A stretch of 64,000 nt of DNA from Caenorhabditis elegans (taxonomy: Eukaryota; Nematoda; Chromadorea; Rhabditida; Rhabditidae), in NCBI RefSeq assembly GCF_000002985.6, contig NC_003279.8, positions 9,052,001-9,116,000 of the forward strand. Direction: 5' to 3'. Of the stretch, positions 55,540 to 64,000 are shown piece after piece. A program made the translations under genes and the position numbers. The notes under the pieces are model-generated. The model was not told where the DNA came from, did not search any database, and saw nothing but the letters and a program-made list of their open reading frames with translations. The stretch's first letter is position 1; every line of letters begins with the position of its first letter.

Positions 55540-56437
55540 ATTGATTTCAATACCTCCGATCCTCCGCTGTGTCTCGAAACGACGGAAAAATATAAAACTG
55601 CAGATTCGGAAAAGGGATATTAAGGCGAATTTGAATGGTCCAGTAGTGAAAATATCACAAACAAAAAGTAGAAAAATGTGATCTTTTCTATTCCCTAAAA
55701 AGCGTTTCGAAAAGCGCGGTTCCGTGTGGATTTCCCAATTTTGGAAGTTAATGGACCAAAATCGCGCAAAAAACACGGGCACACCTGATGAATCAGTTTT
55801 GCAAAATCCTGCAAAAAATATTTCAACGTACTCACGTTAACTCATTCAGGAAATCAATGAGATCAATGTGTACGATAGGTTTGTGCCCGTGACAAAGGAT
55901 CAGCAATTTTCAGAAGAGGCGCCAGAAAATTTGTGTTTTTGAATTTGCGCAATACAATTTTCAATCCACACAGACTTTTTTTGTATTATTTTCAATCCAA
56001 AAACCAAATCCAAAAAAAAAAACTTGGCGGCGCTATAAAGTGCGTCGTGATCTCCTTTCAAATCACTATATAAAAATTCACAGACTTTGTGAAAATATGA
56101 ATAAATAAATAAAAAGAGAACCACAAAGGGTCGGCGTTGTTAACCGTTCCAAAGAAAATGAGAGAAAAAAATAGAACTTTAAAAAAATGTTATCGACTTT
56201 TTTTCAACCAAAAAAAACATGAGGTAAAAATAGACACTATTCGAAAAAAAAAGTAAACCGCAGAAAAAAACGAACGAAACTATCGATATCAGATCTAGAA
56301 AAAAGAAAATGGAGAAAAGGTGGAGAAACACAAAAAATGAATGAAGTGGGGCTTACTCGTACAAAATGACCATTTTTCTGCGAATTTTTTCACAGTTCTC
56401 CAACTTTCTCGTACTTTCTTTTCGCCTCGTGTTCTGT
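55540..56437. other. Spacer between nduf-7 and gei-17
   Basis: About 0.9 kb lies between the nduf-7 stop and the first gei-17 ATG. It contains GT donor-like sites on the minus strand, for example ACGAGTAAGC after ATGGTCATTTTG near 56347-56376, which could belong to an alternative gei-17 5' exon. It must include the nduf-7 3' UTR. Confidence 0.45.
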
Positions 56438-58607
56438 TTAGCGTCTGTACCAAAGTTGAGCTTCTCGCTTACGCTTGATCTTCTTTTGAAGTTGGAGAAC
56501 TCCGTATAGAAGAGCCTGGAATAATTTTTTATATTAAAATTATTTTCTTTATTAGACGAAACATATTTTCAGAAAAGACTGCAGGCTAGGAATATTTTTA
56601 AAGCTATTCAGATAATTTCACTAATTTAAAATGTATTAGAAATTCGCTGATACAGTCAGAATGTGATAAAGTATTTCGAAGAGCTAAAGATTTAAACAAA
56701 ACACCAAGTTGTTGTTGCATTAGATACGGCAAAATATTCATTAGTGAATGCTTGAGAAACTAAGCAGAAATAGAGAAATAAAGACTCAATGGTATGCAAG
56801 AGAGCGTAGACAACACAAGACTTTCGCGCCAATTCGATCAATAATTGAGTACACATGCACCCACGTATTTTCGAAATATTTACAATCGGTCGTGGAGCGC
56901 GATTACATCATGCCGTCCTTAGCCCACCATTCTTAAATTGGGAAATTTTTTTCAAAAATCTTTTTCGGAAAAACCCGAAAAAAACAGTTTTGATAATGAT
57001 GGGGTGTCGAGATTATAGTGAGGTACATATTATGACGTCATAGAATTATTAAAATTCATTTTTGAACATAGCAACACGCTTTTCTTGGAATATTTTCAGA
57101 CATTAACTGAAACAAATTGTTACTCAATTAATGGAAAATGAGCCTGCACGAGATCTGGACACTCATTATCCTTAATTGAGCAGTCAGATTTTGAGTGCGT
57201 TTTTTGTGTAACAGGTGGACCAAATAAATATGGATAATGAGAGAAAATGAATTAGCTGTGGTGTGCTGATACGATAACGTGAGATCTAATACTGACATCA
57301 AGCCAGCCACTAAACAAACTCTAGACTCTCCAAAAAAGATTCAAAACTCAAGGTATTTTTGAAAATGAGGCAAACTTAAAAGCGATCATAAAAATTCGAC
57401 ACATACCTCAGCAGTTGGTGGGCATCCTGGTACATAAATGTCCACTGGAATCACACGATCACATCCACGAAGTACAGAATATGCGTAATGATAATATCCT
57501 CCTCCGTTTGCACATGATCCCATTGAAATAACCCATTTTGCTTCTGGCATTTGATCATATATGCGGCGAAGTGCAGGTGCCATTTTGTTGGTTACTGTAC
57601 CGGCAACGAAAATCAAATCGGCCTGAAATATTTTGATAAATAGATAGAATAAATTTTGAAAACGCATACACTGAGAGACTGAAAACTAAATTTTGTCATG
57701 ACAACGATATCATTTTTTTTCTTGTTGACCAGAGAATGATGCTATGGAGTTGATATTTAGGGGTGCGAGTTTTGAGAAATAATTGCCAAATTAATTCTAG
57801 AACTTGGAAAATATGAATTTTAAGACTACATTTTGTTGTTGATGGGAAAATTTCAACTCAAAAATTTAATTTTACACAATTTTTATTTCAAAATGATCAG
57901 TATAGCTAACCTGTCTGGGAGAGGCTCTGAAAACGACTCCGTACCGATCCATATCATATCTTGGCGCAGCGAAGTGCATCATTTCGACAGCACAACATGC
58001 GAGACCGAACGTCAGTGGCCAAATTGAACCTCTTTGAGCCAAATTCAGGACATCATCAAGACGAGCCAACGCGTACTCGGCTTTAGACGATGGATTCAGG
58101 AATGGAGTTCCTGAAATTACAAAATGATTTCAATTAAATAAAATAAAAGACATTCTGAGCTTAGAAGAATTTTGATCCGATGAAAGAGGGATTCCTAAAA
58201 ATTTAATTAATTTTAGTTTTCCCGCATTTTTAAAAAATATTTTTTCTTGGTGTACTATGAAATACACAATAAAAATTAAACTTTTTCCCAATCAACAATG
58301 GTAATTCAAAATTTTTTTCTTGATCAAGAGACAATCTTGGTGTTATGAATGAATCATAACTCTCAAGAATAAACAATTTTTAAAGAAACAAAAGTTTGGA
58401 TAATTTTGTGTCATGAACTGGCCTGGCATTCCGATTAATTTCCGAATTATAAAACAGTTTTCAATAATTTTTTAAAGAGATTATTTGAAATTTTAGTTTA
58501 CCTGTGGTGGCAATACCCTTTGGTGCCTCGCTGTTACTGGCGATCGCTTGAGTCGAAGCAAGACGGCGAGTACCGACTGCCCCGGCAGTTCGAAGTGCCG
58601 AAAGCAT
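56438..58607 (-). CDS. nduf-7: Mitochondrial complex I iron-sulfur subunit (NDUFS7/PSST)
   Basis: Four exons, 58502-58607, 57911-58110, 57407-57622 and 56438-56515, total 600 bases, giving 199 residues. The N-terminus [19 protein letters not shown] is Arg- and Ser-rich with no acidic residue, a mitochondrial targeting signal. The mature part carries the N2 cluster ligands: the adjacent cysteines in [16 protein letters not shown], the cysteine in [17 protein letters not shown], and that in [15 protein letters not shown]. It ends [14 protein letters not shown], the conserved family tail. NDUFS7 holds cluster N2, the last iron-sulfur centre before ubiquinone, in the Q module. The last exon is tiny and separated by an 891-base intron, so it is easy to miss. 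It lies upstream of gei-17 on the same strand, a possible operon. Confidence 0.97.
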
Positions 58608-58609
58608 CT
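58608..58609 (-). promoter_or_regulatory. Splice acceptor abutting the nduf-7 ATG
   Basis: The minus strand reads GATATTTTTCAG immediately followed by ATG. Either a spliced leader is added directly at the start codon or an untranslated intron ends here. Confidence 0.55.
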
Positions 58610-60302
58610 GAAAAATATCAAAATTTGAATTATCATTTCATAGACTTTGAAAATAAGATAGACGTTAAGATGATACCTTTTAATAGTGTGGATCATAATT
58701 CTAGCAAACAATTTTGTAGATAAATTAGTATAGGGGTGAAACTAGAAAAAGCGGGAGGAAAACGAATCACATGATGGTGATGAACCGAGGAAAAACTAGT
58801 TTCGAAACGGGCAAAAAGGCGAGGTGACCAGAAAATCAATAAATTGAAGGACATACACCCAAACGAACGATCATAGTGAAAAAGGAGACGACGGGTGAGA
58901 AACGAAGAGTCCTTCGGCCCGGCGGCCCGCTTCGATCGATAATTTCCGTCTGAAGTGTCTGGCGCTCTCCAAGCGCTGTGTGATCTCTCGTCGATGTGGT
59001 AAGAGAGGAAAAGACGCGGCGCCCTTCGAGCCGCCCATGTCGACGCCAAAAAATAGACGAATGGAAAGAAGTTCATGAGAGAGAGGCGGATATAGAATAA
59101 TTTTAATGAATATTAAGGGATTAGTGATAGAATTCTCGCGCGGTTAAATCTGAATAGATAAAAAAGCAGCAAGGGGCTTCACTTTTTTTAAATGGAGAAC
59201 ATAATATTAAAGGTATCGTAGATTATCGAGGAAACTTAAATATTTTTTCTTTTTCTGAATAAGAAATGTGCTTATTTAAACGTCATAGGGCACATTTTCA
59301 CAGAGAGTTTTTGAAAATAATTATTTTGAAACAAAACGAAGACTTAGATTTAAGAGTTTTTTATACTCATAATTATCTTCAGAGAGAGAGAGAGAGAGAG
59401 AGTCGATTTCAAATGAAAAACCACAGATAATCGAGAGCAAGAGCTCAAACCTACCACAATTTTCTTTTTAGGAATTGCGATAACGTATTTGCGCTTTTTA
59501 TTATAATTGTTGTTCTGAAAAACTATATGTACTGTTGGAAAACGCTGCTGCTCAAAAAGTTTCTAAAATGTTTGTGACTTCGCGACGAATTTTTTGAAAA
59601 CGCATTTAGAAATTTTGGCGGCCGAAAGTATTTTATTGCGAGCCACCTGATGTATAGCTGTTTCGCTCTTTCAATAAACAGTCAACGCTACAAATTTTTA
59701 ACTTGAAGCATATAATAGTAAAATCGTTTGAGAACAAAAATATAGAACAAACAAAGAAACAAATCTCACAAAAATGGTAGCCGCGCGGTGTCTGCAAGTG
59801 CGCTCCACTGACAGGCGCCCAATTTTGAATTTTAGAACTTGAAATGACCGCCCTTTTTTAATTAATTTTCAGCATTTTTCCATTTCATTTTCATTTTAAT
59901 CGCAATTTTGGAAATATTTGCATTAATTTTCTGTTGCTAATCTCTCGATAACACCATTTTTCAAGTCATTGCCAAGCTTCCTTACATTCTAAATCCTTGT
60001 TGAATTATTCCGTAGGAAAACTAAAAATTTGTGATAAATGCATAAAATCTGGTGACAAAACTTATTTTTTAGTTTATCTTTTTCATATTTTGTTTTTTAA
60101 AAATCAATTAGGTAAAATTAGCTTCATTTATTGTTCAAAAAATATAATTTTTCAATTGTCACTAATTTGTGTTTCGAAATTTGTGGACTTTGTCCTAAAG
60201 TTCCAATGATCACAAATCACGAGGACAATAATAACGTTTCCGTGACAAAATGAGTCACACCGTTATTCGAAACTTTCTTTTGTACATTAAGATGGAGAAA
60301 AA

Positions 60303-60357
60303 GAATTCTCAGAGTTTTCTATTTTTGACGTTTTGAAGCCAGCCTTCGCAGTTAATT
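60303..60357 (+). repeat. Short direct repeat, copy 1
   Basis: GAATTCTCAGAGTTTTCTAT and the following TTTGACGTTTTGAAGCC recur at 60775-60826. This copy has a small insertion (AGCC) before CTTCGCA. Confidence 0.8.
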
Positions 60358-60774
60358 TCCCTCAAGATTCCTTATATCATGGGATAAAATCTTACTTCTA
60401 GCCAGTCAGCTTTTTAGAGGCATTACCTGATTTTCGAATCGCACCCAGTATTAAAAAACTACTTGCGAAACTCATGTGTAACTTGTTTGCTTCGGTTTTT
60501 CATAAAATTACTCAGAGTGTTTGAGTATTTTTTTTACTTGAGTTAAGTCTCCTGTTGTTTTGGAAGAAAGTTTATTTTTTCAATTGGTGGAGAAATACTG
60601 TCTCTCAGCGCTTGAAGTTTATTGTTTGTGTCCATTGTGACAGTTGTTCTTGTCTGGGAATGTGAGCCCCTTTTAAACGTTGAAAACAAACGTTTATCCC
60701 TTTTCTAATAGGTTTTTTGTTTCATTAATGTATGTCATTAAAATTATCTAAATATTTTTTAAATCGGAATCTGT

Positions 60775-60826
60775 GAATTCTCAGAGTTTTCTATTTTGAC
60801 GTTTTGAAGCCTTCGCATTTAATTTT
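60775..60826 (+). repeat. Short direct repeat, copy 2
   Basis: Same-orientation partner of 60303-60357, about 470 bases away, with a few differences. It ends at CTTCGCATTTAATTT. Confidence 0.8.
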
Positions 60827-60850
60827 TTTACAATTTCAGGTGTAATCAGG

Positions 60851-60964
60851 TGGTTCCCTCTTCGTTTGACCTCCGAAAATTGATTTTTCCTTTTAGATGC
60901 CAGAAGAAAACGGAAATAAAAGTTTCCCGCAATTTTCAGAGGTCAAGCAACGAAGGGACCACCA
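60851..60964. repeat. Inverted repeat with about 32-base arms
   Basis: The left arm starts TGGTTCCCTCTTCGTTTGAC and ends GAAAATTG. The right arm starts CAATTTTCAGAGGTCAAGC and ends GAAGGGACCACCA, which is the complement with a few insertions. The loop is about 47 bases. It may be a decayed foldback element. Confidence 0.7.
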
Positions 60965-63900
60965 ATTTCGGAATAGAAACAGTCTAATTTTTATTAAGCA
61001 TTTTTGGAAAATTCCAGAATGAAAATTTCTATTGTAGTCATCATTTAGTTTATTGGACACTTATTTCTCTTTTCCACGCGGCGCCCACGTTCTCCACCGT
61101 TTTCTCTCTGTCGTTATATCACTCTCTCTCCAATCGGCCGCCGTCGCCGCCAGTTTTCTATTTCCAACAAGGCGCGGGGGGTCTCTCGTCTTTTCCGAAT
61201 TGTTTTCTGCACACGGCTCTGCGTCTCTTCAGTAGCTCTCCAGTTTTCTTTTAACTCTCGTGGTCGCTATAATCTCTCATTTTTCTGTCAACTTTCTCTT
61301 AGTTTCTCGTTTTCTCTTGTTCCTAGGAGCGCTTCCACCAGTACTCCACGATTTTCTCACTCGTTTCTCTGAGCTTCGCACAACGTTTTCATTGCCAAAT
61401 AGTTGTTTTTTTTTTGCAATCCTTCTGAAAAAAACCCCACTGTTTCAAGAATCAGAAGTATTCCCGGTAGTTGAGAGCTAAATTTTCTTTTCGAATAGTA
61501 GCTTCTACACTGTGTTATTTGTTTTGTTAGTGATGTCAATGATTTTTAGTTTTTTTCGATCGTGCACATTGACCTTGAATTTGTTTTGAAAATTATGTTT
61601 AGATAGGGTGAAAATGTATCACAGCAAATTTTATTTCAAGTTCTATGTTTTAATTCGTAAGTTAAATAATTTTTCCACATTTGTTATTTGTTTTATAAAA
61701 GTGTTCGTAAAGAATGACTTCTGAACAGTGATTCTGGCATAAATGATTTTTTTTAAATTTTTGAGTGACTTTTGCCTGCTATCTTGTGTTTAATTTTGTT
61801 TTGTTTCCAAGTGTCCCAAATACACTACAAATTTTTCTGTAAATTACGAATTGATAAAATAATAATTCGATTTTGAGATGAAAAAAAAATTGTAGATGTA
61901 ATCAGGGTTTTGTTCTGCTTCTATATAAGATGCATTTCTGCCAACCAACCAATAAGATATCGTTTCGAGACCCGGTTCTATTTTTCTTCGTCCTTCAGTG
62001 TCAGTTCTAGTTGTTTTCTGGTGTTTCTTTATTGTCTGCGTACTCCACTAATTTCCATAACATTTTCATTCTCTCATCTCCTACTCATCATCGTCATTTC
62101 TGTCCGTCACTGCAGCTACTGCTGGTCGCCGGCGCTCTCTCTATCTCTCGTTCTATTCTCAACAATACCTCTTCTTCATTCTTTTTTGTATATATGTACG
62201 TGTTTGAATATTTATTTTCTTTACTACAACATTAGTAAATAGTAAATTTTTAAATGCAAGGATTTAGATTTAATAGGCTCATAGATAACTTAATTTTATG
62301 AAGAGTTCCAATTTTCTTCGAATTTCTGGTTTCCTCTTGAAACCAGTTGAAAACTCCAAAATTGTATGGCTTAGTTACTAAAATATTTTTCGTTCCATCC
62401 AAATTGTCTGCAGTATCATTCTGGCAGCCAAATAAGTATTTCCCCTGAGTTTGCTCATCAATTAAAAAATATTTAACCATTCATTTATTATCATGCAATT
62501 CGATATTCCTTTCTTCAAAATAAACATTCTAGAAAATATTTATTTCACAAAGGTATCGACTATATGTCATCAAAGAATATGATATATAGGTAACTGGGTT
62601 TGAACTTATGATTTTTCAGAAAGTATCACCATTATTAATATAAATTTCTTAATTCTCCCGACTTTCCAGGTTTCGGTGTTCTTTTTCATTTATCTAGTCG
62701 ATGATGATCTCTGAACTTGTTCTTGTCATGTTTATCTCTAAGTCTTGCCGGTCCGCTCACAATCTCTCAATTTTCATGCGCATGGTGCTCCTTTGTTTGT
62801 CATAGTAATAATTTGCGTCGAAATACCGGAGTAGCGCCACTTTTTCCACTCTCATGTCTCCCGAGAAAAACGTAACTCGTAGAGTTCTTCAGCCTCTTGC
62901 GCAATGTTTGAACGAATAGTTTGTAATGGTCTCAACGCGTTTTTTGAATGTTAAGTTTGTTTGAGAAAGAAGAAGAAACAAACGATTAGTAAAACTGATT
63001 ACCAGTGTTCTATTCCTCTATTTTCAACGTTCGCATCACTCAAAATATCCCAATAATTATCTGTTAACTTTTACTGTTTGAAAATTGTAGTTCTCAATAA
63101 TGTCGAAAGTATCATGTGGCCTCGAAATACAATTCCAAAAGTTTTTTCTCGCGTCTTGAAATTGTTGCTGCCCTGCTTATCAAATAGTTTGCTACGCTCC
63201 AAACCGAATGAAATTATACCTGAAGCCAATTTTTTTTTGTTTTCTCAAACCAAATTCTCAAAACAGTCGTTGGTTTTTTAAAAAAGTTTTCTCAAGTTGT
63301 CTAAGTCTTTCTACGTGGACCGGTTCCTTCTCAGTTTTAAATCACTCGAAACACCACCCTTTCGTCTCGACGTAATTTCCACTGAACTGCAGGCAGCGGC
63401 ACCTAGTTGATCATAGATTATATATACTTCCTCTTCTTCTTCTTTTATTTTCTTTTCTGCAACTGATGTAAACTGACATGTAAACTGTTAATTGGTCTGA
63501 CCGTTCGGTTTACGAACATGACTTTTTTTTCAAATAACTTGCTGTTGACCTTAAGGTATTCAATTTTGCTAGGTTTTGAAAGGAAACAAAAAGAATGACC
63601 CGGATTCAATTTATATCAGAGACAAAAAGATGAATAGCTAAGAAAAGAATGAGTGGTAGAGTCAGTTATTATTATCAACACAAAGTTATCATTGTGTGTC
63701 TCTTATCATTAAAGCAACGAAGACGACGAAGTAGAAGATGGTGAATAAGAAGAAGCGATTTGATGGATAGACTTAGGGAGGATACTTGAAGAGATAAGAG
63801 AAAGATCATTGTGAAGATGAAGCTAGCTGGTTATAAAGAATGCATTCATGTCCCCAGTCCATTTCGTGACTTGTTTGATTGTGAAGTGATCAGAAATTCA

Positions 63901-64000
63901 CATTTATAATTAGAAGAGTTTTTGTGCATTGGTGTGATCTGCTATTTTGAATTTTCCTCGAAATCAAAATAAATTTAGTCATATTTGTAATAAAAACAAC

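Larger units (their letters stand above)
58610..64000. other. Intergenic region upstream of nduf-7
   Basis: No gene is supported. It contains a GC-rich patch at 58880-59045, a short GA repeat near 59382-59402, a GC-rich word cluster GCGCGGTGTCTGCAAGTGCG near 59784, a direct repeat pair (60303-60357, 60775-60826), an inverted pair (60851-60882, 60930-60964), pyrimidine-rich promoter-like DNA with CGGCCGCCGTCGCCGCC (61070-61330), and a purine-rich stretch near 63715-63830. A 76-codon minus frame at 62250-62480 has ordinary composition but no splice context or family. Confidence 0.5.

Noticed and set aside
62250..62480. 76-codon minus frame with ordinary amino-acid composition
   Set aside because: No splice partners, no recognisable domain and a length expected by chance in this AT-rich DNA.

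Overview
This is nematode nuclear DNA, almost certainly Caenorhabditis elegans, and the gene set fits chromosome I. The evidence is AT-rich intergenic DNA, many 43-60 base introns ending in TTTTCAG, candidate spliced-leader acceptors just upstream of start codons, closely spaced same-strand gene pairs, short terminal-inverted-repeat elements, and proteins I recognise as worm orthologues. Gene names come from family recognition and memory of the worm gene order, not from a search.

Layout, left to right. 1-4.4 kb has no gene I can support. 4.4-8.5 kb holds two + strand genes: a multipass membrane protein (probably the sperm gene spe-46) and a BAR-like coiled protein. 8.5-12.4 kb holds two - strand genes, snx-3 (PX-domain sorting nexin) followed by prmt-7 (tandem-module arginine methyltransferase), which may be co-transcribed. 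13.1-18.1 kb is rad-54 (SNF2 recombination ATPase, +), divergent from snx-3. 19.7-21.4 kb is an R7-RGS-binding-protein homologue (rsbp-1, -). 25.9-28.0 kb is chaf-1, the CAF-1 large subunit (-). 28-44 kb is mostly intergenic, with foldback elements, a 17-G tract, a 109-base CT repeat, GC-rich islands and one weak two-exon gene candidate. 44.0-48.1 kb is mef-2 (MADS-box factor, +). 49.2-58.6 kb holds nduf-7 (complex I 20 kDa iron-sulfur subunit) followed by gei-17 (PIAS-type SUMO E3 ligase), both on the - strand. 58.6-64 kb again has no supported gene.

Functional themes: several neighbours act in the nucleus (RAD-54, CHAF-1, MEF-2, GEI-17, and PRMT-7 in part), but apart from the two possible operons nothing shows that they work as one system. 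I did not find a convincing undescribed multi-gene system. The most useful non-routine signals are two related TA-flanked elements with internal reiterations, a near-perfect foldback with an 8-base target duplication, a 126-base direct repeat flanking spe-46, two in-phase alternative last exons of gei-17, and a small spliced gene candidate between GC-rich inverted repeats.
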